Positions 27,298 through 35,942 of a stretch of 64,000 nt of DNA are shown piece by piece. This stretch comes from Novosphingobium sp. PhB165 (lineage in GTDB: Bacteria; Pseudomonadota; Alphaproteobacteria; Sphingomonadales; Sphingomonadaceae): positions 124,001 through 188,000 of the forward strand of contig NZ_SLVB01000001.1 in NCBI RefSeq assembly GCF_004341845.1. Direction: 5' to 3'. The notes under the pieces are model-generated. The model worked only from the letters and a program-made list of their open reading frames with translations, had not been told where the DNA came from and made no database searches. A program made the position numbers and the translations under genes. Every line of letters starts with the position of its first letter. The stretch's first letter is position 1.

Positions 27298-29241
27298 CCA
27301 GCTCGCATCTGTGGTGGATCTCCATCGCGCGAACCAGGTAAGGTCGTTCCGGTCGAAGCCATCGACGATGATCCTCACTCTTGCGGCCGTGCCGGAGGCA
27401 TCGAGTTCCGTCTCGGCGCTGCTGATCACCGGAGCCTCTAACGGCTCTTGAGCTACACGGTCGCCGACGGGGGCAGGATCCCCTTCTTCCGTTGCCGGGT
27501 TCCAAGCATCGACATTCGCGTCCGCAGCTACCCATGAGAAGGTGACGCCGCCTGAACCGAGATTGCGGGTAACAGCGGTGATTTCTGCCGGGCCGTCGAA
27601 GAAAGTCGCGCCAGATTCTGCGAGGGTGAGGTGGATGAACCGCTCGCCTCGTACCGCCCGACCCGACGCGTTGGTGGTCACGGTTCCGCGATAGAGCGCG
27701 TTCTTGCGGGCCATCATGCGCTTAGCAAGGCGGCGGACCTGCCCGTGTGACGGAACCTGAGGCTCCAGGGAATCAGACAGTACCTCGCCGCGTTCGGTGA
27801 TGTCGTCCTCATCGCGCCACGCGTCCGTCTCGACCGTGTTGTAGTCGTGATTGGCGCTGACGTAGGAGCAAGAGATTTCGTTGACGGCGTCGTCGTCATC
27901 CACGCCGACGCCAGACCAATCGAAGGAAACAATCTCGTCGGCACCGATGGTGACAGTGGGGGCGTAATACTGCCCGGCGTAGACCACAAATGCTCCGTCA
28001 GATCGTGTCGCTATCCATCCGTCGCAGGCCTGGAGGATAGATGATTTCACGGCGGAATGCGCGTCGGTGTGCTTGTGGGCGACGCATGAACGCCAGCGCG
28101 CTTCCGTGGCGGGATTGGCTGGATCGCTTGCCCAGGAAACAGCCGATCCAGACGTGTGGTCCCAGTGGAGGCCAGCGCTGAAATGGATCGTCAATCCGGA
28201 GATCGATGTGACGATGCGATTCTCAGTGCGAGCGGTGTTGTCGCTCTGCGTAATGCTGATTGCCATGCCCACAGCCAGGCCAGATACGGAGGCAACTGGA
28301 ACCGAGGTCGCGCCATCGTTGACGTCTGCGGTAAGCACCGTCTGCACGCCCTTGAGCGGGACCAACTGGTCGCAGACGTCGGAGGCGGCTTTCCAGTAGT
28401 CCAGCGCTGGAGCAAACTTGCGGGCCCAGTACGAGGCGCGCAGAGTGGCTAGAGCGGCGGGATAACCCGGGGCATCCTCTGCCAATGCCGGCTTCGGTCC
28501 CTCCCGCACGATCATGTAGTGCATCAGCTGCCGAATAGCGTTCTCTGTCCACGTCCACGCGCTTTCGTCCAGCGGATCGACCGCATAGGGATCGGGGCAC
28601 TTCTGCCACATCGCGGCTATCGAGGCGGTGGGTACGCCATTGGGGTAAATGTCGAGGAAGTTCTTCGACTTCACCGATTTGCAGAGCAAAGCCATCTGCA
28701 CAACGCCGTCGCCCCGATGGTCCGTGGTCCAGATTGTCGGCAGCAATGATACCACCGCCGAGATCGCAGTGCCGGGATTTGCCCCTGTCGTCGTATAAAA
28801 GCTCAGATTGCCGTCGCCGTATCGGCCATCTTCACCAGCTTGCACGACATTCCCCGAGAGCGTGATCTTGTCGTCCGCGAGATATCGCTGGACGATCGCG
28901 GTCATCTCCCCATCGTGGACCGAGTAGACGTCAACCGCCGTTCCGTCCTCGGCGGTCTCGTAGAGGATATAGGCTCCATAAAGCCGGGATGTGCCGTAAG
29001 CCGATACTCTTGGCGGCCGGGCCGACTTGATCGCTGTTTCGCTTTGATCGGGCTTTTGGGACGGTGGGCCCAGCAATCCGCCTATGACCCCAGCTACGCC
29101 ACTTACAATCAAGCCGGCGCCGATGCCGGACAATGCAAGACCAACAGGGGCGGCGATCCCGGTCATGATAAGCGGGGCGGAGAAAGCCACCAGAAACGCG
29201 CCAGCGATGGTCTGGATGATATTTCCCAGCGTTTTACCCAT
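27223..29241 (-). CDS. Tail-tip / central fibre protein (gpJ-like), apparently frameshifted near its C-terminus
   Basis: 672 aa from ATG 29,241 (MGKTLGNIIQTIAG). It has a Gly/Ala-rich hydrophobic N-terminus (FLVAFSAPLIMTGIAAPVGL), then the typical tip-hub body with VVQAGEDGRYGDG and RRLAKRMMARKNA. It is the large tip gene expected after tape measure and the small distal tail genes. From about residue 648 the frame is disrupted (see the neighbouring fragment), so the last ~25 residues are out of frame. The start follows leader element copy b. Confidence 0.8.
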   Translation of the reverse strand: MGKTLGNIIQTIAGAFLVAFSAPLIMTGIAAPVGLALSGIGAGLIVSGVAGVIGGLLGPPSQKPDQSETAIKSARPPRVSAYGTSRLYGAYILYETAEDGTAVDVYSVHDGEMTAIVQRYLADDKITLSGNVVQAGEDGRYGDGNLSFYTTTGANPGTAISAVVSLLPTIWTTDHRGDGVVQMALLCKSVKSKNFLDIYPNGVPTASIAAMWQKCPDPYAVDPLDESAWTWTENAIRQLMHYMIVREGPKPALAEDAPGYPAALATLRASYWARKFAPALDYWKAASDVCDQLVPLKGVQTVLTADVNDGATSVPVASVSGLAVGMAISITQSDNTARTENRIVTSISGLTIHFSAGLHWDHTSGSAVSWASDPANPATEARWRSCVAHKHTDAHSAVKSSILQACDGWIATRSDGAFVVYAGQYYAPTVTIGADEIVSFDWSGVGVDDDDAVNEISCSYVSANHDYNTVETDAWRDEDDITERGEVLSDSLEPQVPSHGQVRRLAKRMMARKNALYRGTVTTNASGRAVRGERFIHLTLAESGATFFDGPAEITAVTRNLGSGGVTFSWVAADANVDAWNPATEEGDPAPVGDRVAQEPLEAPVISSAETELDASGTAARVRIIVDGFDRNDLTWFARWRSTTDASWTSSNIPIRILPQRSYSSRMSCRQT

Positions 29242-29283
29242 GCCAGCTTTAGGCTGGATGGCGCGCTGTTTCGCTACGGACGG
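29242..29283 (-). promoter_or_regulatory. Late leader element copy b
   Basis: CCGTCCGTAG at 29,274-29,283 includes the stop codon of the upstream gene. After 32 nt comes the ATG at 29,241. A stem CCAT.CCAGC with GCTGG.c.ATGG places the AUG in the 3' arm. There is no Shine-Dalgarno. Confidence 0.6.
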
Positions 29284-29675
29284 CCCACAGCCCACACCGC
29301 CGCGACGGCTTCCGGCAGTACTGTCGCGAAGCCGATCCCGCGCTTACCGATGAACGTCCAACGCCGGCCGGTGAAGATGGAGCCTGCTTCCTCGCCAGCT
29401 ACTCGTAGCACGCCTATATCGCCTTCGACGGGATCGCCGTCCCTGCGCGGAACGCCAATCGAGGCGTATCCCTCGTCGAATAGCGGTACGAGGCCGCCGG
29501 CGCGTGCAATGATGTCTTCGGCCTCGGCATCTGTGACGTATGTGCCCCGCCATGCCGCCATAGGATCGCCCAGGCCACATGCAACGACCCAGTCCGATGG
29601 ATGCGTCACGCAATCGTGAATGCCCGGTTCGCGCGCCCGGCTCTGCAGGCTCAAGAGATAGTCTCCCAGCGTCAT
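29274..29675 (-). CDS. Distal tail protein, DUF6950 / NlpC-like
   Basis: 133 aa with IHDCVTHPSDWVVACGLGDPM near residues 18-39 and AGGLVPLF later, the pattern of the small phage DUF6950 proteins, which sit where NlpC/P60 cysteine peptidases sit in lambda-like tails. Cys and a downstream acidic/His region are present, but peptidase activity is not assured. Its stop is within the leader element of the tip gene. Confidence 0.65.
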   Translation of the reverse strand: MTLGDYLLSLQSRAREPGIHDCVTHPSDWVVACGLGDPMAAWRGTYVTDAEAEDIIARAGGLVPLFDEGYASIGVPRRDGDPVEGDIGVLRVAGEEAGSIFTGRRWTFIGKRGIGFATVLPEAVAAVWAVGRP

Positions 29676-30236
29676 CTACTTCGGCCCAAATCGGCGCGAC
29701 GTGCCGACGGAGATGCCGGCCACGTGGCTGAAAATCGTATCGGTTGACGACCGGCGGCGCTGGTCGGCATCCGTGAAGAATGCAATCTTGGCCCGGCTGC
29801 GGGTGGTCGAGCCTTGCACGATCGTCAGCGTGATCGAACGCGTCACATTCCCCGCGCCGTCCGATTGCGGCCGGCTGATGCTCAGGGATCGCGCCTCGAA
29901 TACCTGCTCCCATTCGACCGTCATAAGTTGCCAAGCGGAATCGAAGCGAACCGTCCCGACGTCTACCTGCGCACCTCGGACGCTCGGTGCGTCATCGATG
30001 GCGAGCCTGATAGTTTCGTCTGATACGCCGCTGACCGTTAAGTCGAGGCGCTCCGCCGTGCCTCCAATCAGCTGCTGAAAATCCGGCACGTTGACAAGCT
30101 CTCCGCCGCCCAGCGCTACGACGGGAAATGGATTCACATCATCTGCTGGCAGCAGCAGGTTGCCTATGCCGGACCAAAGAATGGCTGGCGGATCGCAGTC
30201 GATGCGGACCACGATGCTTTCACGGAAGCTGGCCAT
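29676..30236 (-). CDS. Distal tail protein
   Basis: 186 aa, beta-rich, ending in a pattern (DADQRRRSSTDTIFSHVAGI, then a basic RRFGPK tail) shared, to my recollection, by tail proteins of siphophages of alphaproteobacteria. Its position between tape measure and the DUF6950 gene makes it the likely distal tail or hub adaptor. It overlaps the tape measure stop (ATGA-type). Confidence 0.65.
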   Translation of the reverse strand: MASFRESIVVRIDCDPPAILWSGIGNLLLPADDVNPFPVVALGGGELVNVPDFQQLIGGTAERLDLTVSGVSDETIRLAIDDAPSVRGAQVDVGTVRFDSAWQLMTVEWEQVFEARSLSISRPQSDGAGNVTRSITLTIVQGSTTRSRAKIAFFTDADQRRRSSTDTIFSHVAGISVGTSRRFGPK

Positions 30237-33200
30237 CAGACCCCGTCCCGTTGATACGATGACAGACGGGTCGGAATGGCTTGGTAGACCTGCTTGCCCA
30301 TCGCCGCCGACGCTTGAACAGCCTTGGTGTTGGCCGTCTGGTTGATGTAGTCGATCAGTTCCGGCGTGGTGATGCCGCCGCGGTTGTCGAGGACGAAGGT
30401 CTGTTGGATCACTGCGCTTCCAGATTGGCCTTTCAGCGAGTGGTTGGGAATGATGACCCCATTCTGCTGTGGGCGAAACAGTTCGGCTCCGCTCTCTCCG
30501 ACCTTGTAGACGCGACCAGCAGTCACAGGTCCTCCAGTCGCCCGGCCTCCGCCGAAAAGCGAGCCAATGCCTCTAGCTAAATTTCCAAAGAAATTACCGC
30601 TACCGGATCCTGCATCGCTTAATGCATCAGTGATGGGCCTGATGAGAACCTGCTCGAGCAGCATATTGAGCAATCCGCTGATCAGCGGGTCTTTTGTCCC
30701 GATCATCTTTTCGATGCCACTGCGAATGCTGTCGCGGAAACTATCCAGCTCGTCGACGACGTATCCTTCTACTTCGTCGTTGACCTCACCTCCCGACTTA
30801 TCAAGCTTGCGCTTGTAGGCTTGGAGCGGGCTCTCATTGTCCTGGGTCGCGATTTCGCGGCGACCATTAGTGATCTCACCCAGGGCATTGAGTGATAGTT
30901 GCGCTCGCTTCTTTTCAGCGTCGGTCGCTGTTTTGCTGGCAATCGTCGCCTCTAGCGCCGCCTTCTGCTGATCGTATTCTAGATCGATCAGCTTAAGCGC
31001 GATATCACGGCGCATCGCGCTACTGCGAGCTAGGTCGTGCTGGTTTTGCAGGATTTCCCGCTGTACGTCGTAAACAGCCTGAGATTGGTCCAATTTATCT
31101 CGCTCAAGCTGCTGATCCTTTTCGCGATCAACTCGCGTCCCGTATAAGCTAGGCGAAACAACCAACTCACCCGGCTTACTTGCAGGCCCGTAGAGTCGAT
31201 CGATAGCTGCGAGCGCGGCCTTCTTCTGTGCGGCGTCGTAATCCTTGTTCGCATTCACCTCGGCGATTCTGGCGGATCGCTCCTCATCAAGGATCTGTTT
31301 TTGGATGTCGGCCCGATCCTCCGCGTTCGTCGCCAGATCCAAACGCGCACGGAGCTCCTCTTCACGCAGACGAGAAAGATCTTGCTCGGAATGATCAATT
31401 TTTTCCGCGTGATTTGCGGCAGAACCGGTAGCGGCGGCAAGTGCCGCAGTTTCGCCGACGCCCTTTTGCAGATTGCCGATAATGGCCTGCTCACGAGCAA
31501 TTTTCTTATTGATTGTCGCAAGGTCTTTGCCGCTGGCGCCAACCTTCAGTTTCTCCAAATCGGCGAGCGTTGCCTGATGCTTCGCAAGCGCCTTGGCGTT
31601 TGCGCTGTTGGGATCTGCGGCGGCCGGATCCTGCCTGAAATCTTTGAGTGACGCCTTGAGCGTATCCGCTAGGGCGGTCCGTGCATCGGCCTCATTCTGC
31701 ACGGCGACATCGAGCCGCTTCTGATTGTCCTGAGCCTTCTTGGCAATTTTTGCGGAATCGGTCAGGCCGATTGCATTGAACAATGAGTTTAGACCGCGAC
31801 CGATCGTGCCTTGCGGGCTGCCCGATGCCTGATTGCTGGGGCGGTTCTGCTCTATTGCGTTTTGCGTGTTGACCGCAGCCTGGGCTTCAGTGCGATTGGT
31901 TGTCGCCTTGGACAGCGCGGCCTGCGCGTTCGCTATCGCCGCCTGCTTGGCCTCGACAGCGACGCGTGCCCATGCGTCCGCTAGGAGATTCGCCTCGCCA
32001 GTCAGGTTTGCTGTTGCCACCTGGGCTTCGCGCTGGCCCTTGGTAAGTTCGCCCGTCCGAGCCGCAACCAATGCTGCCTGCTTATGCGCTGCCGCGAAAC
32101 TGGACGCCTGCTGGTCGATAGATGCCGTGAGGTCCGCGCTTGCGGCCTCGGCTTCCTTTTCCTTGATGTAGAGGTAGGCAATACCGCCTGCGATAGCGGC
32201 AATGCCGGTCACTACGGCTCCCGCTCCTGCGAGACCCGCCAGCGCAAACGACAGCCCCTCGGTGGCAGTTGCAGCGCCCCCGACAACCGCAGTCATGGCG
32301 AAGAATGCATCGCTGGCCGCTACGCTGGCTAGGACAGAAACGCCCGCTGCCGCGACGTACCTCGTACCCAAGGCGACGGCGATCACACTGAGCGCCTCGG
32401 CAAGCGTGCCGATATTCTGGCTAAGCGTGACGATGCCATCGCTGATGATGGACGTCGCTCCGCTGCTTTGCCCAGCTGTCCCGATAAACTTGGTGAGGTT
32501 ATTCTCCAGCACTGTAAACGCGCCAGAGAGGGTCAATGTGGAATCGGCCGCTTGCTTGATGACCGTGTCTGACCCCTTAAGCAGCGCAGCTACGAATTCC
32601 TGGACAGAAACCTTTCCCGCCTTCACGTCGGACGTGAGCTTGGCGACTGAACCACCCCATTTGTCGCTGCCCGCAGCAACCGCTTGCAGGAGCGGGCGGG
32701 CGCCATCGATCAAGCTATTGTACTCTTCGGCTTGGATCATTGTCCCACCGAGGGCCTGAGAAAGCTGGAGGAGGGCGCCAGCGGCCTCTTCACTGCTCTC
32801 ACCGCTCACTTTGAGCGCGGCGCTTGTGGCTTCGACTATGCGAAGCTGCTGCCCCTGAGTTAGGTTCATTTCCTTGGCTGCGGCCGAGTTACGACCAAAC
32901 AGTGTCCCCACTGCCTCCAAGCTAACGCCATACTTGTTTGCGATATCGAGAAGCTGCGTCTGCACATCGACCAGCTGCGCGCCCTCATAACCCGCGACTT
33001 TGAGCTGGTTATTGTATCGGGTCCAAGAATCTACAAATCCGGCAACCTGTTGAGCGCTGAACGCCGCAGCAATAGTGCCAGCGAGGCCTTTTAGGCTGCT
33101 GCCAATGTTGCTGCTGGACGAACGGATTTGGCGCTCAAGTGCGAGAATTTGCTTTTGCTGCTGCCCGGTGACGCGTTCAAAAGTGGCAGCAGAGCGCTTC

Positions 33201-33265
33201 AGGTCGGATTCGTACTGACCGACGCGCGCTTCAAATTCGACGATCACTTCATCAGCAGTAGCCAT
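30236..33265 (-). CDS. Tail tape measure protein
   Basis: 1,009 aa, the longest gene of the tail module; its length sets tail length. The N-terminal region (EFEARVGQYESDLKRSAATF) is the usual tape-measure start. It is followed by the tape-measure N-terminal domain (about 60-260), two hydrophobic segments (about 280-330 and 345-385) and a long Ala/Gln/Lys-rich helical rod, and it ends in a Gly/Phe-rich segment (GNFFGNLARGIGSLFGGGRA). Leader element copy c precedes it. Confidence 0.93.
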   Translation of the reverse strand: MATADEVIVEFEARVGQYESDLKRSAATFERVTGQQQKQILALERQIRSSSSNIGSSLKGLAGTIAAAFSAQQVAGFVDSWTRYNNQLKVAGYEGAQLVDVQTQLLDIANKYGVSLEAVGTLFGRNSAAAKEMNLTQGQQLRIVEATSAALKVSGESSEEAAGALLQLSQALGGTMIQAEEYNSLIDGARPLLQAVAAGSDKWGGSVAKLTSDVKAGKVSVQEFVAALLKGSDTVIKQAADSTLTLSGAFTVLENNLTKFIGTAGQSSGATSIISDGIVTLSQNIGTLAEALSVIAVALGTRYVAAAGVSVLASVAASDAFFAMTAVVGGAATATEGLSFALAGLAGAGAVVTGIAAIAGGIAYLYIKEKEAEAASADLTASIDQQASSFAAAHKQAALVAARTGELTKGQREAQVATANLTGEANLLADAWARVAVEAKQAAIANAQAALSKATTNRTEAQAAVNTQNAIEQNRPSNQASGSPQGTIGRGLNSLFNAIGLTDSAKIAKKAQDNQKRLDVAVQNEADARTALADTLKASLKDFRQDPAAADPNSANAKALAKHQATLADLEKLKVGASGKDLATINKKIAREQAIIGNLQKGVGETAALAAATGSAANHAEKIDHSEQDLSRLREEELRARLDLATNAEDRADIQKQILDEERSARIAEVNANKDYDAAQKKAALAAIDRLYGPASKPGELVVSPSLYGTRVDREKDQQLERDKLDQSQAVYDVQREILQNQHDLARSSAMRRDIALKLIDLEYDQQKAALEATIASKTATDAEKKRAQLSLNALGEITNGRREIATQDNESPLQAYKRKLDKSGGEVNDEVEGYVVDELDSFRDSIRSGIEKMIGTKDPLISGLLNMLLEQVLIRPITDALSDAGSGSGNFFGNLARGIGSLFGGGRATGGPVTAGRVYKVGESGAELFRPQQNGVIIPNHSLKGQSGSAVIQQTFVLDNRGGITTPELIDYINQTANTKAVQASAAMGKQVYQAIPTRLSSYQRDGV

Positions 33266-33307
33266 GAACCATGCGTCACCTGATGCCGCCTCGACCGCTA
33301 CGGACGG
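33266..33307 (-). promoter_or_regulatory. Late leader element copy c
   Basis: CCGTCCGTAG at 33,298-33,307, four bases after the stop of the chaperone extension, then 32 nt to ATG 33,265. A short stem CATG-gtt-CATG includes the start codon; this is the weakest hairpin of the set. Confidence 0.55.
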
Positions 33308-33310
33308 CGA

Positions 33311-33505
33311 CTAGTGCAGGATTTTTACTCCCCGCGCTTCAAGTGCTCGGCGACGCTTTTCGTTTTCTTCGATTGATGGCGGCTCGGGGGGCTCATCGCC
33401 GGTCTTGTGTGCCTCTTCCCAGCCATGCAGAAGGGCTTGATACTCATAGAGAGTAAGCGCCTTCGCCTCACTGGGTGGAACGTGCATCATAGCGCAGTTA
33501 GCCAA
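33311..33505 (-). CDS. Tail assembly chaperone, frameshift extension
   Basis: A frame of 64 codons read as the C-terminal extension of the upstream chaperone after a -1 shift. The linking sequence between the slippery run and this frame is open, and gives KRRDGPDRIDLGQVLANCAM and onward. The body has LTLYEYQALLHGWEEAH, the helical pattern typical of second tail chaperones (GT in lambda terms). A free-standing start would require an ATG without a good ribosome site, so frameshift expression is preferred. Confidence 0.7.
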   Translation of the reverse strand: MANCAMMHVPPSEAKALTLYEYQALLHGWEEAHKTGDEPPEPPSIEENEKRRRALEARGVKILH

Positions 33506-33513
33506 AACCTGAC

Positions 33514-33915
33514 CTAGGTCGATCCGGTCAGGTCCGTCTCTTCGTTTTTTTTTGAGTCTCCGACCTGCGCAGGCTCGTAGCCCTGCATGAAGGTATGCAG
33601 AACGACCTTGGCCAGATTCCAGCTCTCCACGAACGGGCGGGGATTTTGGCCCGTGACGTAGCGATCGACGAGGCTGTTCACCATGGCTGGCTTACATTCG
33701 ACAACCTGTTCATCAACCACTCCGCCGGCGCCACCAAGCAAACCTTGGCGGATTATCTCTGCGACATCGGAAAGATGAGCTTGGCCGATCATGAGGCGCT
33801 CATAGATGACTTGGATGCCAGCGTTGGATTTACGCTCAACCTCGGCGCAAGCGGCCCACGGCAGCTTAAAATCATAGCGGCCGTCGGCAAAATCGAGCGT
33901 GATATTGGTCTGCAT
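33514..33915 (-). CDS. Tail assembly chaperone (gpG-like)
   Basis: 133 aa from ATG 33,915, overlapping the tail-tube stop (ATGA). It contains FADGRYDFKLPWAACAEVER and the GTA-gp10-like helical body. It sits between tail tube and tape measure, as chaperone genes always do in long-tailed phages. Its 3' end carries an A9 run that can direct a -1 shift to the 33,311 frame. Confidence 0.82.
   Translation of the reverse strand: MQTNITLDFADGRYDFKLPWAACAEVERKSNAGIQVIYERLMIGQAHLSDVAEIIRQGLLGGAGGVVDEQVVECKPAMVNSLVDRYVTGQNPRPFVESWNLAKVVLHTFMQGYEPAQVGDSKKNEETDLTGST
33545..33553 (-). other. A9 slippery sequence for -1 ribosomal frameshift
   Basis: On the minus strand TCA AAA AAA AAC contains nine consecutive A in a permissive A-AAA-AAA register. 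The -1 frame is open through the 33,311 stop; the 0 frame stops 11 codons later. Confidence 0.75.
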
Positions 33916-34373
33916 CAGGCAGCATCTGCCCAAGTGAGCAAGCCAGTGCCAGTGATGGTCAGGTTCGCTTGGGTCCATTCACCATCATTGCCCGTGATTT
34001 CGAACGATGAGATGAAGCCAGGCCCCTGCCACCAGCCTGCGTCAATGGCAGTCGCCGGGGAAGCGGGTTCGTCGAGGGCAAATCTCCAGCTTTGCGAAGA
34101 CCCCATAAGCGCGCGGATCGCTGCCATCTGGCTTCGGTTGTAGAGCCCAGATCCTGTGATCGACCAGTCCTGAGCGCCGACTTCGCGGAGCGTCTGACCG
34201 ACGGCTTCGGGATCTTGGCAATCGTAGTCAGTCGTTTCGAACGCATTGGCATATGTGATCGTGATGCCGCGCGTGTTGATGCCGCAGAGCTGAGTGAAAA
34301 CCTCGGGGTCGTCACCATCGCCGAACATGATGTCGGCGTAATTGCCCTTCACTCGGCCGGTGGTGTAAGCCAT
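33915..34373 (-). CDS. Major tail tube protein
   Basis: 152 aa starting MAYTTGRVKGNYADIMFGDG. It has the compact beta-rich character of siphophage tail tube proteins, and the position before the chaperones supports this. ATG 34,373 has GAGGA 9 nt upstream; the longer frame from 34,388 would begin with TTG. A degenerate leader element (copy d) lies 57 nt upstream. Confidence 0.8.
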   Translation of the reverse strand: MAYTTGRVKGNYADIMFGDGDDPEVFTQLCGINTRGITITYANAFETTDYDCQDPEAVGQTLREVGAQDWSITGSGLYNRSQMAAIRALMGSSQSWRFALDEPASPATAIDAGWWQGPGFISSFEITGNDGEWTQANLTITGTGLLTWADAA

Positions 34374-34440
34374 GGGAATCGTCCTCAATCGTGAACTTTG
34401 GACGACATTGGAGGGGCAACAAGTCCCGCTCTACGGACGC
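34374..34440 (-). promoter_or_regulatory. Late leader element copy d (degenerate)
   Basis: GCGTCCGTAG at 34,431-34,440, one mismatch to the consensus and directly after the upstream stop. The spacing to the tail-tube ATG is longer (57 nt), and that gene has a normal Shine-Dalgarno (GAGGA), so this copy may be relaxed. A 7-codon frame (start 34,409) lies between. Confidence 0.45.
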
Positions 34441-34851
34441 CTATACCGGGGCAAGGGCGTTGAACGTAAAGATGACAACGCCGTGCCAGACATCGACCTC
34501 GTCAGGGTCTGAAAGGATTTGCGTGCGCTCGACGAAGCAATCTGAGAGCGCATCAATCACGTCTGCAATCGCGGCGGTAGCCTCTTCGCAATAGGTCTTG
34601 GGGTCGGGGATGGCGGACGTCACGCCAACCCAAATATGATAGGATCCGTCGACATCTCCACCTTTCCAACCCGACGGACGAAGAGGGGTAGAGGTGTCCC
34701 CGCCGCCGTAGCGTCCAAATGGCTTCGGCGGGTTATTTGGGGTTTTTGAAGGATACAGGCTGGCGGCAGGTATAAGCGCGGTGACCTCAGCGTCGGTCTG
34801 GATTGCCGGAAGGATGATCTGCCGGGCATAGAGGGTCGGGCTTATTGTCAT
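34441..34851 (-). CDS. Tail terminator / DUF3168 protein
   Basis: 136 aa of the DUF3168 type. The small alpha/beta fold is suggested by an N-terminal helix (TLYARQIILPAIQTDAEVTAL), a Pro-rich hairpin and a C-terminal IADVIDALSDCFVE helix. DUF3168 proteins cap the tail tube (gpU equivalents). It overlaps the upstream gene by 4 nt. Confidence 0.78.
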   Translation of the reverse strand: MTISPTLYARQIILPAIQTDAEVTALIPAASLYPSKTPNNPPKPFGRYGGGDTSTPLRPSGWKGGDVDGSYHIWVGVTSAIPDPKTYCEEATAAIADVIDALSDCFVERTQILSDPDEVDVWHGVVIFTFNALAPV

Positions 34852-35168
34852 TGTTTGCCCATATCCTTGACGGGAAGGACATCACCCAGCCCAGGGCTGA
34901 CAGCAGATTCCAATTCGTCCAATCGTGAGATGTCTCGATCCGGTCTAGGATCAGGTCCATCCATTCGCCGAGGCGATCCACGTCGAGCCGATTTTTCACC
35001 GATTTGTCGAGTAGCACGGCTATCAGCCTCTGTCGCCACGCCTTTTCGTAGAGCTGCTTCGCGCACCTCAGGCTTGACAGTGTACGTCCTATCGGCCTTG
35101 AAGTGCGAAATGGCGCGCGAAGGCCAACGATGATTGTAGTCGGCCGAAAAGGTGATGCGGCGGGTCAT
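34848..35168 (-). CDS. Small head-tail region protein
   Basis: 106 aa from ATG 35,168 (MTRRITFSADYNHRWPSRAI), with TYTVKPEVREAALRKGVA following, a recurrent pattern in short phage proteins of head-tail modules. The C-terminal third is basic and low complexity. ATG 35,168 is chosen over the long frame to 35,390 because leader element e sits exactly 32 nt upstream and the extra residues look noncoding. Confidence 0.6.
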   Translation of the reverse strand: MTRRITFSADYNHRWPSRAISHFKADRTYTVKPEVREAALRKGVATEADSRATRQIGEKSARRGSPRRMDGPDPRPDRDISRLDELESAVSPGLGDVLPVKDMGKQ

Positions 35169-35210
35169 GGCCCAGTGGAGCCATCTGGCGGGCTTTTTGA
35201 CTACGGACGG
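35169..35210 (-). promoter_or_regulatory. Late leader element copy e
   Basis: CCGTCCGTAG at 35,201-35,210, 32 nt before ATG 35,168. The hairpin ATGGC/GCCAT with loop TCCACTGG overlaps the start codon. There is no Shine-Dalgarno. The element ends only 6 bases from the start of an opposite-strand gene at 35,217. Confidence 0.6.
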
Positions 35211-35216
35211 GGATAT

Positions 35217-35519
35217 ATGCTTCAGATCATTGGTTGGCTGGGATGCCTCTATCTCGTCATAAAATCTCTTGAAATCGCAGCTAATCCAGCTTTCCGGTAC
35301 GAAAATGGCATCTTGAAGGGATATGCCATCATCGCGTGCATCCTTGGGTGGTTTGGGGCTGTCGGTTTCGCACTTTGGTTGGGCGTCCAAGGGGCAGCCA
35401 TTCCGGCGCTGGGTAATGCTACAGCTGAATCCTCGCGAGAAAGCTCGCTGGACGCATCAATTCGAGAGCAGTGCATTCAATTCGCAAAGACACCGGAAGA
35501 AATTCTCGACTGTAAGTAG
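35217..35519 (+). CDS. Small two-helix membrane protein on the opposite strand (moron)
   Basis: 100 aa from ATG 35,217 (MLQIIGWLGCLYLVIKSLEI). Two membrane helices (about 1-18 and 33-57) are followed by a soluble acidic tail with two Cys. It is the only rightward gene inside the leftward structural operon and is AT-richer than its neighbours, so it is probably an independently expressed cargo gene. The function is unknown; small membrane morons often block superinfection, but nothing here proves that. Confidence 0.6.
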   Translation: MLQIIGWLGCLYLVIKSLEIAANPAFRYENGILKGYAIIACILGWFGAVGFALWLGVQGAAIPALGNATAESSRESSLDASIREQCIQFAKTPEEILDCK

Positions 35520-35528
35520 TGCTGCAGA

Positions 35529-35942
35529 TTAAAGCTTTCCGCCTTTAACAACCATATTGAGTGCCGCTTTAGATAGGCTGCCTGCCTCTTTTCTTACCTT
35601 CTTGGCTGCTGGCCGCATGAACGGGCGTTCCTCAACCTTCTGTGTCCCGAATTCGAGTGCCGCAGCATATGGCGCATCTGCGGCAGAGATGGCCTTGAGG
35701 GGGCCTGTACGCTCCGCGTGCACAGATCGATCCAGCAGGTGCGTGTCGGCGTTAGGCGCATCGCCCGGCGTAGATACGACGTGGTTTTTGCCGGAGACTG
35801 CGCCACTCGTGATCAATAGGGCTGCTTCGGTCGCATGCATGTCAGCCAGCGTATAGACGAGCTTTCCAGCCTCGCGGCGCATGCCTGATGTCATCTTACG
35901 GAGACGTTTTAGATGGTCATCGGCTCCAGTAATCCGCGCCAT
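35529..35942 (-). CDS. HK97 gp10-like head-tail connector
   Basis: 137 aa. The N-terminal coiled segment (DDHLKRLRKMTSGMRREAGK) and the conserved APYAAALEFGTQKVEERPFMRPA motif are diagnostic of the HK97 gp10 family, which joins head and tail. The start overlaps the upstream stop by one base. Confidence 0.88.
   Translation of the reverse strand: MARITGADDHLKRLRKMTSGMRREAGKLVYTLADMHATEAALLITSGAVSGKNHVVSTPGDAPNADTHLLDRSVHAERTGPLKAISAADAPYAAALEFGTQKVEERPFMRPAAKKVRKEAGSLSKAALNMVVKGGKL

Noticed and set aside
34848..35390. 180-codon version of the small head-tail gene
   Set aside because: The upstream extension crosses the leader element and the opposite-strand membrane gene; ATG 35,168 fits the fixed 32-nt spacing.
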